Shown: one piece after another, positions 1 through 8,858 of the stretch
How positions within the stretch are numbered: the stretch's first letter is position 1
Layout: each line of letters starts with the position of its first letter
NCBI GenBank assembly: GCA_031366005.1
Contig: JANLZB010000037.1
Coordinates: 1-62,999, forward strand
Length of the DNA stretch: 62,999 nt
From: JANLUX01 sp031366005
GTDB taxonomy: Bacteria; Bacteroidota; Bacteroidia; AKYH767-A; OLB10
Direction: 5' to 3'
Translations under genes and position numbers: made by a program
The notes under the pieces: generated by a model
Database searches by the model: none
What the model was told of the DNA's origin: nothing
Seen by the model: only the letters and a program-made list of their open reading frames with translations

Positions 1-575
1 TAACCACTTGTTTTCTGTTGAAATTTATCAATCAAACGCGCAAGATCTGTTTTTTCACTTATGTCTTTATTGGGACTTTCCGGAAAACTCACATAGATAT
101 GATCCATCTCCCCGAAAGGGATATTTATTTTATCAAAATCATAATTATTATAAACGGCCTGGCAAACCAGATTTTTTTGAGCGCCTTCAACTCCGAGCCG
201 TTTACCTGTCCAGGTTTCTTCCTGCTCATTTCTGGGCTGAACAAATAACAGTTCTTTGCACTTGCTTCCCTCCATCTGCTGCTCTTCTTTAAAAATTACA
301 AGCATTGAATTAGGTTCCTGGTAACCACTTAAATAATAAAAATCAGGATCCTGGCTGTACTGATATTCCACGTCATTAGAACGGTTTCGGATGGGGTTAG
401 AGAAAAACACGGCAACTGATTTTGCGGGCATCAGTTGGCGCAAAGCTTCTCTGCGTTCAGCATGAAATTTTGGTGTTAAACGATCTGTATCGTCCCATTG
501 AGCGAAAACAGCATTTGAGTGATTGGTGAGGACACCAACCACAAACCAAAAGAAAACCGGCAGCTTGTGTATCAT
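1..575 (-). CDS. pepP: Aminopeptidase P (Xaa-Pro aminopeptidase), N-terminal part
   Basis: The reading frame starts at ATG 575 and runs off the left edge, giving about 191 residues. After a hydrophobic leader ending near residue 24 (NAVFAQWD) comes sequence typical of the AMP_N domain of aminopeptidase P: an ERREALRQLMP helix, a VAVFFSNPIRNRSNDVEY strand and the YLSGYQEPNSMLVI motif. Family members remove an N-terminal residue preceding proline with a dinuclear metal centre. That catalytic pita-bread domain lies outside the window, so activity cannot be judged. The leader suggests a periplasmic enzyme, which is seen in Bacteroidota but is inferred here. The gene lies downstream of rpmB on the same strand, separated by a stem-loop. 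Confidence 0.85.
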   Translation of the reverse strand, partial: MIHKLPVFFWFVVGVLTNHSNAVFAQWDDTDRLTPKFHAERREALRQLMPAKSVAVFFSNPIRNRSNDVEYQYSQDPDFYYLSGYQEPNSMLVIFKEEQQMEGSKCKELLFVQPRNEQEETWTGKRLGVEGAQKNLVCQAVYNNYDFDKINIPFGEMDHIYVSFPESPNKDISEKTDLARLIDKFQQKTSG

Positions 576-621
576 GATCCGAAGATAAATGATTGAAACA
601 AACTGCCGGTTACTATCATGA

Positions 622-645
622 GTTGTTGGTGGGGGCACCAACAAC
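622..645 (-). terminator. Stem-loop downstream of rpmB
   Basis: A perfect 10-bp inverted repeat (622-631 GTTGTTGGTG and 636-645) encloses a 4-nt loop and starts 11 nt past the rpmB stop. There is no U-tract on the minus strand, so it may be a weak terminator or an mRNA-end stabiliser between rpmB and the aminopeptidase gene. Confidence 0.4.
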
Positions 646-656
646 GGCTTATAGGA

Positions 657-890
657 CTAAATTTTACCTTTAACGATAGCTCTTGAAATAGCTTCGCTGA
701 TACCGATTTTATTAATCGTACGTAAAGCTGAAGTGCTTACTTTCAAAGTAATCCATTCACCAGTTTCAGGCATAAAGAATCTCTTAACATGCAGATTTGG
801 ATTAAACCTGCGCTTGGTTTTAGCATTGGAGTGGCTAACGTTATTGCCAACAATTGATGTTTTTCCGGTTAAATCACAAATCTTAGACAT
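657..890 (-). CDS. rpmB: 50S ribosomal protein L28
   Basis: The 77-residue product matches bacterial L28 along its whole length: start MSKICDLTGKTSIVGNNVSH, the NAKTKRRFNPNL segment, and the TLKVSTSALRTINKIG end. L28 is a small basic protein of the large ribosomal subunit. The length is normal for the family. The usual partner rpmG (L33) is not adjacent. A TACATTTG box lies 24-31 nt upstream of the start. The 21-nt-period array and some heptamer-like spacer DNA lie immediately upstream. Confidence 0.95.
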   Translation of the reverse strand: MSKICDLTGKTSIVGNNVSHSNAKTKRRFNPNLHVKRFFMPETGEWITLKVSTSALRTINKIGISEAISRAIVKGKI

Positions 891-913
891 TATTATTATT
901 TTTTTTGGGAGGG

Positions 914-921
914 CAAATGTA
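914..921 (-). promoter_or_regulatory. Putative rpmB promoter -7 box
   Basis: Minus-strand TACATTTG fits the Bacteroidota primary sigma -7 consensus TAnnTTTG. It leaves a leader of roughly 15-20 nt before the ATG at 890. I see no clear -33 TTG at the expected distance. Confidence 0.5.
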
Positions 922-930
922 TAGAAAAAG

Positions 931-963
931 GTTTAAAGTTTGAGGTTTAAAGTTTAAAGTTTT
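931..963. repeat. GTTTAAA-type near-heptamer repeat
   Basis: The spacer upstream of rpmB contains several near-copies of the word GTTTAAA (GTTTGAG, GTTTAAA, GTTTAAA, GTTTTAA) with 7-8 nt spacing. It resembles the heptamer spacers elsewhere in the window but is less regular. Confidence 0.4.
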
Positions 964-1091
964 AATTGGAATTGATCTAGTACGGGCGGGTTGGAATGTT
1001 TTGATTGTAGCTATCCCTTGAAATAAAAATAGTTTAAGGTTACTGCAAGTGTTTATTTATTTAAAAAAAGCGGGTTTTCAGGTAGGGAAGT

Positions 1092-1340
1092 ATGTATTTT
1101 CTGATCGGTAAGTTGGCTTTGACGGGCTGCAAGTATCGTTTTACGCGGTGTAAGGATGCTTTGACAGGCTGCAAGTGGGCATTTACTGGCTGTAAGTATG
1201 CCATTCTGTCGTGCAAATGGGTATTGAAGGATTGCAAGTATGCCATGCTGTACTGCAAGTGTGCTATTATGGACTGCAAGTTTGTGTTGATACGCTCCAA
1301 GTTTGCTTTGATGCGCTGCAAGTTTTATTTAATTAACTTG
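1092..1340. repeat. Array with exact 21-nt period (array 1)
   Basis: Eleven copies of the trinucleotide AAG (one AAA), mostly within TGCAAG or TGTAAG, begin at 1110, 1131, 1152, 1173, 1194, 1215, 1236, 1257, 1278, 1299 and 1320. Every interval is exactly 21 nt although the rest of each unit has diverged. The rough unit consensus is TNTGCNTTGANGGNCTGCAAG. Both strands have a frame open through the array: the minus frame reads as heptads like LQPVKAN and the plus frame as heptads like ALTGCKY. I see no credible start or homologue and treat it as non-coding or undecided. It fills the gap between rpmB and the downstream T9SS gene. Confidence 0.85.
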
Positions 1341-1381
1341 TTTTCAGGTGCTTAGTGTAAAAAATAGGGGAATTGGATGGA

Positions 1382-3220
1382 TTATTTATGGATGGCGAGT
1401 TTTTTTGTTATCAGTTCATGATTTATCAGAACGGAGAGTGTGTAAATGCCTTCCGCGTAAGCGTTAGTATTAAGGATGATGTGGTGTTGACCTGCATTAA
1501 GTTGCATGAGGTTTTGAGTTTGGATGGTTTCCCCTAATATGTTTTGGATTTCAATAGTCACTTGTGTTTTCTTTTTAAGATTAATCGTTATATGCGTTTG
1601 ATCTGATGCAGGATTTGGGTAAAGATTAATCTCATCTGCCTCGCTTATTTCTATTTCATTTAAACCGACTATAAAACTATTAAGATTTGCCGGGTTTCCG
1701 GTAATAGTAAAATCCGCATCTGTCAGTTGAATGCCATCCAGGTAATGATGTTCAACAGGAAATTCAGCAAGAGATAAAATTTTGGTGTAGGTGCATGGTA
1801 TGGTATAAGTACCTGTAGCTCCCATTACATAAGGAGCGATATTCAGAAAAGTGCATTCACCATTTGTGAATAGAAGGTTGGATGTCGCATTGGATGCCAT
1901 GGTCCACAATCCTGTGTTTACATTAAATGCTTTCAGATGAATGTCAGGGTTAAGATTATCATACGTTCCGAAAGCAAGCGTATCAGTATCCATCCATCCA
2001 AAAAATAATTTATCAGCGTTCCATGTTTTGGCAACCTGTGCACGGTTGGTTTCTGAAATAAAAGAAGTGGTCCCTGGAAATATGGCTTCAAATGTTTCCG
2101 GTTTATCCAGCAATTCTGCTTTCCAGGTATTGCCTCCATCAATGGTATATACATCAAACAAACCCCATGTTCCTGGAGTAATGTTAATGCTGAATGAACC
2201 TGCCAGTGGTGCTATTGGACAAACAATATGCAGGTTCCCGTTTATATCCACCATACCATCACTTTCTGTCCACGTGCTGTAAATGCCGTTGCCGGTTCCG
2301 CCCAGTAAATTATTTATGGTTCCTGAACCTGTACCATTGAAAGTGATATAATGCACCTCACCCCAGGTTTGCCCTCCATCTGTTGTTTTTATAATTCCTA
2401 AGTTATAAGCTGAATCAGGTGCGAGGTTATTGAAATTATAATGTCCGTTAATCCATGCATAACCTGTTAATCCGTTATTGGCGAAAGCCACACCACACTT
2501 GCCTGCATAATTTGCATTGCCATTATTATCATGATCAACCGGAAGGTTTAAAAAGAGTGTGGAGTAATTCATATCATTCGTTCCATTCCATACACCATGA
2601 CGTAGTTGTAAAGTATCATCATAGGATTGAAAGTTACCTCCAGTTAATCGCGCATCAGCTACAAAAGTTTCTCCCTGTTGGGTGATGATCATTGCATCAG
2701 GAAAACTCAAATCAGTTCCATCAGGATAAGGATGTGTATTAATTGTCTGAGTGGGATTGGGTGAAGGGCCTATGCTTCCTGTTCCAAAAGCATCGGCAAA
2801 CCAACTGTTGTTTTGATTCAGTGGAGTATAATAAGTGAGATATGCATTATTCGGATTTAAATTACCAGTGGGATTATAAATTACTGCATTGGGTAAACGT
2901 GCATTGTTGTTTCCCGAAAGATTATTATAAACAGGTCCTTGATTAATACTCCAGATTGCTCCTCCGTTTTTTGATACATCAAAAAATAATTCACCTGAAT
3001 TATTTCCTGAACCGGTGGATGGATCAGCACGGTGAATAAAAGAGATTGTGGCAAGTATGGGATTGCAGTCTAAAGCTGTGCGAAAACCCTGGCTTGTGTA
3101 CGCATTAGCTGATGAACCAATAACAATATCATTGATAGATGTGGTTTTGTTTAATGATACATTTTGTGCATAGGCAAAGTTCAGGCTGAAGAATACGCAG
3201 GTAAGTAATAATTTGTTCAT
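1382..3220 (-). CDS. T9SS-secreted Asp-box (sialidase-like propeller) protein
   Basis: The protein has about 612 residues. I chose ATG 3220 because it gives a clean signal peptide (MNKLLLTCVFFSLNFAYAQ); longer starts only add an implausible leader. The body contains Asp-box-like motifs (TDGGQTWGEV, IDGGNTWKAE, KNGGAIWS), typical of BNR/sialidase beta-propellers. The last 85 or so residues are a T9SS type A sorting domain (INLYPNPASDQ, then GEGxxxx strands ending YTLSVLINHELITKKLAI). It is therefore expected to cross the outer membrane by T9SS. No sialidase catalytic residues could be assigned, so enzymatic activity is unproven. The next gene upstream is a paralogue in the same orientation. 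Confidence 0.8.
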   Translation of the reverse strand: MNKLLLTCVFFSLNFAYAQNVSLNKTTSINDIVIGSSANAYTSQGFRTALDCNPILATISFIHRADPSTGSGNNSGELFFDVSKNGGAIWSINQGPVYNNLSGNNNARLPNAVIYNPTGNLNPNNAYLTYYTPLNQNNSWFADAFGTGSIGPSPNPTQTINTHPYPDGTDLSFPDAMIITQQGETFVADARLTGGNFQSYDDTLQLRHGVWNGTNDMNYSTLFLNLPVDHDNNGNANYAGKCGVAFANNGLTGYAWINGHYNFNNLAPDSAYNLGIIKTTDGGQTWGEVHYITFNGTGSGTINNLLGGTGNGIYSTWTESDGMVDINGNLHIVCPIAPLAGSFSINITPGTWGLFDVYTIDGGNTWKAELLDKPETFEAIFPGTTSFISETNRAQVAKTWNADKLFFGWMDTDTLAFGTYDNLNPDIHLKAFNVNTGLWTMASNATSNLLFTNGECTFLNIAPYVMGATGTYTIPCTYTKILSLAEFPVEHHYLDGIQLTDADFTITGNPANLNSFIVGLNEIEISEADEINLYPNPASDQTHITINLKKKTQVTIEIQNILGETIQTQNLMQLNAGQHHIILNTNAYAEGIYTLSVLINHELITKKLAIHK

Positions 3221-3415
3221 AGTAATTATCATGATTGAATATGGTTTTACAAAGTAAGCCGATTTGAATTCGTAAATGGTAACAATCATGAATTAATATT
3301 GTAATGACGCAGGGAGTTCATACCGTTACCTCACCGCAACAAGTGACAAAGGATGCCAGAAGAACGTGACTCAACAAATCAATTTGCTTGCGTTGCTATC
3401 AGGATGCAAAAAAAA

Positions 3416-3440
3416 GAAGCTGCCCTTTTGAGACAGCTTC
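3416..3440 (-). terminator. Rho-independent terminator of the upstream Asp-box gene
   Basis: On the minus strand the stem GAAGCTG/CAGCTTC with an 11-nt loop is followed by a run of T (plus-strand A run at about 3408-3415). It sits 25 nt past the stop codon at 3465. Confidence 0.8.
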
Positions 3441-3464
3441 CTTTTATAATTATCAAAAATGAAT

Positions 3465-5405
3465 TTATTCAACAATCATCTTGCGGCTCACTTTCTGATC
3501 ACCAGCAGTTACTGTGTAGAAATAAACTCCTGCATCAAAATGTGTCGCATCCACACGAATGCTCATAACCCCTGCATTTGTTCCGTTATGTTTTTCGCTG
3601 TAAACAACCTGGCCTAATGTGTTGGTAATTTCTAAGCTTACATCACTTGTCTTGGTAAGGGTAACATCAATAGTAGTGAAACCATTTACCGGATTTGGAT
3701 GATTAGCAGAAACCCAATCGTTAGAAGCTGTATTATGTTCTTTAACTCCTAATACTTCTGATGGCGCTACACACACATAAATTATATCAGATGGACTAAG
3801 CTGGTTGTTTGCAACCTGTCCTGCGTTAGCTCCTAATGTATGTCCCGGAGCAGGATCACGCTGATAAACAATGTGAATACAGTTGTTACTAACCACGGTG
3901 GCAACACTTGGCCATACTGCTTCCTGGAAATCTCCATCAGGACTTGGATTCACTGTGAAAGGGGCTGACCAGGTAGCTCCACCGTCAGGTGAACCTACAA
4001 CAAAAATATGTTTGAATGATTCCTGCCATGCAGTAGTATCTGCACGCTCATCAAGAGCTGAATAAGCAACAAACACTCTGTTGTTTGCATCTATACCGAT
4101 AGAAGGCTGACCAGCTAATCCTACGTTATAAACTCCAAAACCTGGATCGGTAGTGTCATTAGGATTTGTTGCAATATCAATCTTTCCATTTCCATTAAAG
4201 TCTTGGGGAGCTGCAATAACAATAGGAGCACTAGCACCCATGTTTTCATTCCAATACAATATACCTGTTGGATCTGTTGGGAAAAAGCTTTCATTTGTAG
4301 CCCCTGCATCTTCAGAAACTACCATGTGTCCCCATGCAAGATGGCACATATTATTGTTATCAATTGTTACGGTTACATCACCTGCATTGCTTTCAATTTG
4401 CTCACCTATACCATCACCTGTTGTATCAGTATTTTGCGTTGCAGCATCATAAGGCTGACCAAGTGGAAATGCAGACACCACCCTTCTTGACCAGGTAGCT
4501 CCATTATCAAGAGACTTAAATAATACCACATCATTAGTAAAGCCACCGGTAACTACTGCTACCACATCACCACGTGCATCAATATGATATTCTTCAGCAC
4601 CTACACCAGCCATAAAGCTAGAATCAGTTCCCGGAATCTGGATGTGATCATCAACCCATGTCATTCCTCCATCAGTAGAACGGCTGTAAGTCAATGGTCC
4701 GTTTTGTGCCAATACTGGAGTTGTACCGGTTCCCTGTGAGTTTACAATTGCGTGAACTGAAATACCATTGGCTCCACCCAAAGCAAAACGAGCCCAAACA
4801 TCAGCCTGGTTTGCTAATAAATTAGAAGTACCAACGAATGTAGTATCCCATGGGCCTGTTCCTTTTACCGGACGGTGATCACACATCAAACCCTGAGCTC
4901 CTGTATGTGCACATGTCCATTCTCCTGCTTGTGGAGTCCAGTCAATGTTTACAAAACCAACTCTGATTGGGTCAATCCTTACAGTAGGAATGGGTCCCCA
5001 GGTGGTTCCATCATAATAGTTATAACCTGTTCCGCGGTCAACACCATTGCTTCCTCCAATTGGAGTCATCGTCCACACTGCAGATAAGGTACCATCCAGA
5101 TTGTTTGAAATGCGTTTTGCAGTACCACGGTTACTTTGTAAATCATAAATCGTTTTTCCGATTAGTGTTTCTACAAATGTTGATGATGTGCGTGATGAAT
5201 AATGCGAATGGTTTTTAACCGCTGGCAATGGTCCTAAACGATAAGGAACCTGGTTATCAACAGCTGTAGTGGCGTTTTCAGCTTTCATCGGTTTCATCTT
5301 AACCGAAACAGAGTAATTTTTAACTCCTGCTGCTGTTCTTGACGTTTGTGAATTAACTGTTAAACTTACGCTAACAGCTAATGCAAATAGTAATAGTTTT
5401 TTCAT
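3465..5405 (-). CDS. T9SS-secreted Asp-box (sialidase-like propeller) protein
   Basis: The product has 646 residues with a signal peptide (MKKLLLFALAVSVSLTVNSQ). Three Asp-box motifs are clear (STDGGMTWVDD, LDNGATWSRR, PDGGATWSAP), so the core should be a beta-propeller. The C-terminus is a T9SS type A sorting domain (NHPNPVNGFTTI, then DAGVYFYTVTAGDQKVSRKMIVE). Residues such as GDGIGEQIESNAGDVTV are acidic and may bind calcium, which is inference. It resembles its downstream neighbour in architecture and length, suggesting a tandem duplication. Its own terminator separates the two. Substrate is unknown. Confidence 0.82.
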   Translation of the reverse strand: MKKLLLFALAVSVSLTVNSQTSRTAAGVKNYSVSVKMKPMKAENATTAVDNQVPYRLGPLPAVKNHSHYSSRTSSTFVETLIGKTIYDLQSNRGTAKRISNNLDGTLSAVWTMTPIGGSNGVDRGTGYNYYDGTTWGPIPTVRIDPIRVGFVNIDWTPQAGEWTCAHTGAQGLMCDHRPVKGTGPWDTTFVGTSNLLANQADVWARFALGGANGISVHAIVNSQGTGTTPVLAQNGPLTYSRSTDGGMTWVDDHIQIPGTDSSFMAGVGAEEYHIDARGDVVAVVTGGFTNDVVLFKSLDNGATWSRRVVSAFPLGQPYDAATQNTDTTGDGIGEQIESNAGDVTVTIDNNNMCHLAWGHMVVSEDAGATNESFFPTDPTGILYWNENMGASAPIVIAAPQDFNGNGKIDIATNPNDTTDPGFGVYNVGLAGQPSIGIDANNRVFVAYSALDERADTTAWQESFKHIFVVGSPDGGATWSAPFTVNPSPDGDFQEAVWPSVATVVSNNCIHIVYQRDPAPGHTLGANAGQVANNQLSPSDIIYVCVAPSEVLGVKEHNTASNDWVSANHPNPVNGFTTIDVTLTKTSDVSLEITNTLGQVVYSEKHNGTNAGVMSIRVDATHFDAGVYFYTVTAGDQKVSRKMIVE

Positions 5406-5555
5406 TTTTTAATGGTTTAAGTGAATATTATGTTTGATATTGCTTTGATATTAATCAGCGGTAAAAATATACATTTTGAAATACAAACGTAAGAATGAAT
5501 TTTTTTTTACTCAGTGTTGACAAGTGGATAAAGACCATATTCTTTCATAAATTTT

Positions 5556-6845
5556 TCACACAAGGGTATAACAAAGTATCAGGATTATACAATAAACAGT
5601 CCATGTCCGCAATGGAATGTATTTACCCGGAATAATTTTTTTAGTGTGGAAAAGATACAACATCAGCAGACCTTTTTCTACAATGTATGCCACTACAGTT
5701 CCGTAAGCTATACCCAGTAACCCAAAGCGCATCATCAATAAATAACTTGCCATTACATTAACAGCAATTTCTATTACTGAGATAACAAAAATTATTTTGG
5801 TTTCTTTCAAAGCCATTACTATTGTTTGTGGAAACAACATCCTGCTTAAGATTAACAACAGATAAACATTAAAAACCGGGGCACTGTCTGCAAAGTTTTT
5901 ATTGAAAACAAGTGGATAAAACCATTGGCTTGTAAGCAGCAAAACAATACTCACCGGAAACAAAAAATGCATTAACCTTTCAGATTTTTGTTTAAGTGTG
6001 GCCAGGCCTTCATCCAGTTGATTGGTGCTGCTTAAAGCGGGCAGCAAAGCCATGCTGAGTGCATTAGCAAGTAATAATGAAAAAGGAAATTCTTTTGCTC
6101 CGTAACGAAAAATAGCAAACACTTTTGCTCCGAAAAAATGGGTTACCATCATGCCGTCAATATATTCAGCAGAACCACTCATTAAAAAGCTGAGAAGTAA
6201 AGGCAATGCAAGGTAAAAGTGTTGTTTGATATAAGGTCTGTAAACTTTTGCTTCACCATGCTCCAATAGTAATTTTAGCAACCATAACAATTTGATTACA
6301 GCAACGATAATCAAGCCCTTGATGGATATTGCGAGGTCATACCCAAGATAAAGTGGAATCACTACTACCATTACTGAAGCAGCAAATGATATTGTTCCAT
6401 AGGTCAATAAAGCTATTGGCTTTTCTTGTATAAGATAAATGTATTCTATTAAATAGCAGGGATTATTTATAAGTAGAAAAAAAGTGAAAAGATGAAAATA
6501 CGGTAAAGCGTTTTTAGAAAACAAAGTAATTATCATTGGTTCAGCCACTCGCAAAATAACAAATACCGCAACACTGATTATCATTATCAGTACAGCCACA
6601 TTAAAGAGATATTTTTTCTTTTCTGTATGTGATGGATAGGAGGCAAGCAAAGAATTAAGCATTGCATTAACCCAGAAAAAGCTCAATGCTGCTGACATAA
6701 ACATGAGGCTTTCATATGCTCCAATGGTCTCTAAGCTGATGTTACCTTTTGCGAGAAAAATTCCTGTAAGTAAAAAACTGCCAAATCGAAGCAATTGAAA
6801 AAGCTGCAATCCACTAACATTATTCAATAACCGGTGAAATCTCAA
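5556..6845 (-). CDS. Polysaccharide-flippase-like (MOP superfamily) membrane protein
   Basis: This 429-residue protein is almost entirely hydrophobic with about 12 predicted membrane segments. Its N-terminus (LLRFGSFLLTGIFLAKGNI) and the FGAKVFAIFRYGAKEFPFSLL segment resemble Wzx/MurJ-type oligosaccharide flippases. Such proteins move lipid-linked sugars across the inner membrane. The frame opens just after a stop, and the only early start is TTG 6845, unless ATT just before it is used. There are no glycosyltransferase neighbours, so the substrate cannot be inferred. A multidrug MATE transporter is a less likely alternative. Confidence 0.65.
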   Translation of the reverse strand: MRFHRLLNNVSGLQLFQLLRFGSFLLTGIFLAKGNISLETIGAYESLMFMSAALSFFWVNAMLNSLLASYPSHTEKKKYLFNVAVLIMIISVAVFVILRVAEPMIITLFSKNALPYFHLFTFFLLINNPCYLIEYIYLIQEKPIALLTYGTISFAASVMVVVIPLYLGYDLAISIKGLIIVAVIKLLWLLKLLLEHGEAKVYRPYIKQHFYLALPLLLSFLMSGSAEYIDGMMVTHFFGAKVFAIFRYGAKEFPFSLLLANALSMALLPALSSTNQLDEGLATLKQKSERLMHFLFPVSIVLLLTSQWFYPLVFNKNFADSAPVFNVYLLLILSRMLFPQTIVMALKETKIIFVISVIEIAVNVMASYLLMMRFGLLGIAYGTVVAYIVEKGLLMLYLFHTKKIIPGKYIPLRTWTVYCIILILCYTLV

Positions 6846-7167
6846 AATGAAATTTTATTCAGGCAAATCTAATTGAAAAGCAAGGAGTAGAAATTGAATA
6901 GAAGTTATTGCTATAATACGATCCGTTTCGAGACGGGAAAACGCAATAAACAGATTAATGATTACTATGAAGATGGCGGAATCGCTTTGTGAAACTGTTC
7001 GCAATTATTTTATGAATGAAAAAATCTCCATTCAGTTTTTAGGAGTTACTTTCACTTAGCTTTAATTGATCAATCTCAATTAAATAATATCACTGATAAT
7101 GAAACTCTCTTTTAAGAAAATACTTTTTTTAAATAATTGAAAGTAGCTTTACTCCCGATTAATCGGA
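6846..7167. other. Divergent intergenic region with short palindromes
   Basis: No gene was recognised in this AT-rich spacer between the flippase and hydrolase genes. It contains an imperfect palindrome TCCGTTTCGAGACGGGA near 6931-6947 and the perfect palindrome CCGATTAATCGG (7155-7166), which ends one base before the hydrolase start codon. The latter could be an operator or a copy of a dispersed palindrome (see 57752). Confidence 0.5.
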
Positions 7168-7986
7168 ATGAAGTATTCGTTTTTAACGTACAAAGATTTT
7201 ACATTGCCTTACCTGGTATTCGGTAACGGACCTGAACTCATGTTTGCCTTTCATGGCTTTGGTAGGAGTGCTGCAGATTTCAAGGCATTTGAATCATGCC
7301 TCGGAACAAAATACACCATCATTGCTTTTGATCTTTTTTATCATGGCAGTCATGCACTCTCACTTGACAAGAATTTACCAGCCTTCAAACTTTCAGTGAT
7401 GACACGAATGATTGAAAAATACATGCATGAAAATAATCGGGAGAAATTTTCATTGATGGGATTTAGCTTCGGTGGCAAAATAGTATTGGGAATTGTTCAG
7501 GAAATGAGTCAGAATATAACGGAAGTTTTTCTGCTTGCTCCTGATGGCTTAAAAAGAAATCCGTTTTATTTTTTTCTTAGTAACACACTTCTCGGTAATA
7601 TGATGCTGAGAGGTATTGTAAAAAATCCTCATCCTGTGCTGATGTTTAATAACTTATTCCTGAGATGGAAACTAATTCACGAAAAAGTACATGAGTTCAT
7701 TGATGATAAGTTGGCTCAGGAAGAATACCGCAAATTAGTTTACAGAACATGGTTGACATTTCGTTTTTATAAACCACGGTTAAAGATGGTTGCCAATCAT
7801 ATTAACAAACGCAAAATTTATTTCAGAATGTTTTTTGGCAAATATGATTATATCATTCCGGTTGCACTGGGAATAAAATTTCAAAAGCAATTATCAGATA
7901 AAAAAAGTCTTGTTATACTGGATTGCGGTCATCGTGTGTTTCATAAAGCCGATGAAATTGCAGCCGCTATTCTCAACAAAAATTAA
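7168..7986 (+). CDS. Alpha/beta-hydrolase fold protein
   Basis: The 272-residue protein shows the hydrolase-fold landmarks: HGFGR oxyanion-hole segment at 29-33, the nucleophile elbow GFSFGG at 98-103 (Ser100), an Asp in GKYDYIIP and the His in DCGHRVFHK near the C-terminus. No signal peptide is seen, so it is probably cytoplasmic. Hydrolases of this type cleave esters, amides or C-C bonds, and the substrate cannot be read from sequence. It is a single-gene unit. The palindrome CCGATTAATCGG directly precedes the ATG and may affect expression. Confidence 0.8.
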   Translation: MKYSFLTYKDFTLPYLVFGNGPELMFAFHGFGRSAADFKAFESCLGTKYTIIAFDLFYHGSHALSLDKNLPAFKLSVMTRMIEKYMHENNREKFSLMGFSFGGKIVLGIVQEMSQNITEVFLLAPDGLKRNPFYFFLSNTLLGNMMLRGIVKNPHPVLMFNNLFLRWKLIHEKVHEFIDDKLAQEEYRKLVYRTWLTFRFYKPRLKMVANHINKRKIYFRMFFGKYDYIIPVALGIKFQKQLSDKKSLVILDCGHRVFHKADEIAAAILNKN

Positions 7987-7992
7987 TTGTAA

Positions 7993-8206
7993 GAGCCTGT
8001 TTAAATTTCATAATTCAAAAAGAAATATATATCATCCCTTCGGGATCCTCTCTGTGAACTTTACTCATTTAACTATAAAAATACCATCCCTTCGGAATTT
8101 TTTAACGCTGAAAGCGTGTTATGATTATAAAAAGATCAAGCAAACAGTTAAGAATCCCGAAGGGATGGTATATAAAAAACTATTTTTTAAAAATTTAAAC
8201 AGACTC
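7993..8206. mobile_element. MITE-like element with terminal inverted repeats
   Basis: A 214-bp segment is bounded by near-perfect inverted ends (GAGCCTGTTTAAATTT at the left, AAATTTAAACAGACTC at the right, one mismatch). It is flanked by the trinucleotide TAA on both sides (7990-7992 and 8207-8209), consistent with a target duplication. An inner inverted pair (8026-8046 and 8153-8173) with core ATCCCTTCGGGAT allows further folding. No transposase is encoded. The structure suggests a non-autonomous element mobilised in trans, or a dispersed hairpin repeat. Confidence 0.6.
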
Positions 8207-8275
8207 TAAATTATCTTTTGCGGTTTTTAAGCAACACTTTTTTATTGATAGAAAATGTTATCCGGAAATAATATT

Positions 8276-8752
8276 TTATTCCTTCACAGGAACAATTATG
8301 TTTATTGTCCCTTCCTTGTCTGTAATTACATAAGGTATTCCGCCACTAACAAACTCGTTGATGGTTGGATCATAACCTGTCATATAAATAAAATATTTGC
8401 CAGGCTTTAATCCTGATATACGAACACCATCTTCACCTGCAATTCCTTCTCTTTGCAGATTATAAGCAGCGGGAGAAGTTCCCGGTGATTCAATGGCGTT
8501 AAACTTTACAAACACACTATCAGGATGTCCTTGAGATCCACTGATGATTGGCATCCCATGATGTTCTGGTTTTGCAACAATAGTGACATTGCCACCCAAA
8601 CCACCATATTGACAACTTCCGTCATATACTTCAGCACTTGACTCATAGTTATTAGAAAGCGGATCGGTGCATCCCTCTTTTTTCTTTTTACAGGATGTAG
8701 TTGTTACGATGGCGAAAGTAATAGCAAGGCAAATAAATAAATTGTGTTTCAT
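8276..8752 (-). CDS. Lipoprotein of unknown function
   Basis: This 158-residue protein has a lipoprotein signal (ITFAIVTTTSCKKKKEG) with the lipobox cysteine followed by lysines. Next comes the motif GCTDPLSNNYESSAEVYDGS and CQY, a short cysteine pair-containing element common in Bacteroidota exported proteins. The remainder is predicted beta-rich (NVTIVAKPEHHGMP, YFIYMTGYDP), with an ending like an Ig-type or carboxypeptidase-regulatory fold. It is expected to be anchored in a membrane. A TATATTCG box lies 23-30 nt upstream of the ATG. Function is unknown. Confidence 0.7.
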   Translation of the reverse strand: MKHNLFICLAITFAIVTTTSCKKKKEGCTDPLSNNYESSAEVYDGSCQYGGLGGNVTIVAKPEHHGMPIISGSQGHPDSVFVKFNAIESPGTSPAAYNLQREGIAGEDGVRISGLKPGKYFIYMTGYDPTINEFVSGGIPYVITDKEGTINIIVPVKE

Positions 8753-8774
8753 GTGGTTTTGTTTTAAGATGGAG

Positions 8775-8782
8775 CGAATATA
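8775..8782 (-). promoter_or_regulatory. Putative -7 box of the lipoprotein gene
   Basis: Minus-strand TATATTCG is one mismatch from TAnnTTTG and sits 23-30 nt before the start at 8752. Confidence 0.35.
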
Positions 8783-8858
8783 GAAAAAGCTTCATTTGAT
8801 TTATCACGGCTATTTAACTTTAACTCTGTAATCATTCATTCAAAATCCTTTTTGTTAT

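Noticed and set aside
1092..1340. CRISPR array
   Set aside because: There are no repeat-plus-unique-spacer units, the units are adjacent and diverged, and no cas gene is present. The same reasoning applies to the array at 62232.
1061..1355. Open frames on both strands across array 1 as possible genes
   Set aside because: Neither has a convincing start codon with ribosome binding site. Openness follows from a period of 21 with no stop in the unit. Kept as a repeat.
7910..8209. Plus-strand frame after the hydrolase
   Set aside because: It overlaps the hydrolase 3' end in another frame and then runs through the MITE-like element, with no domain.
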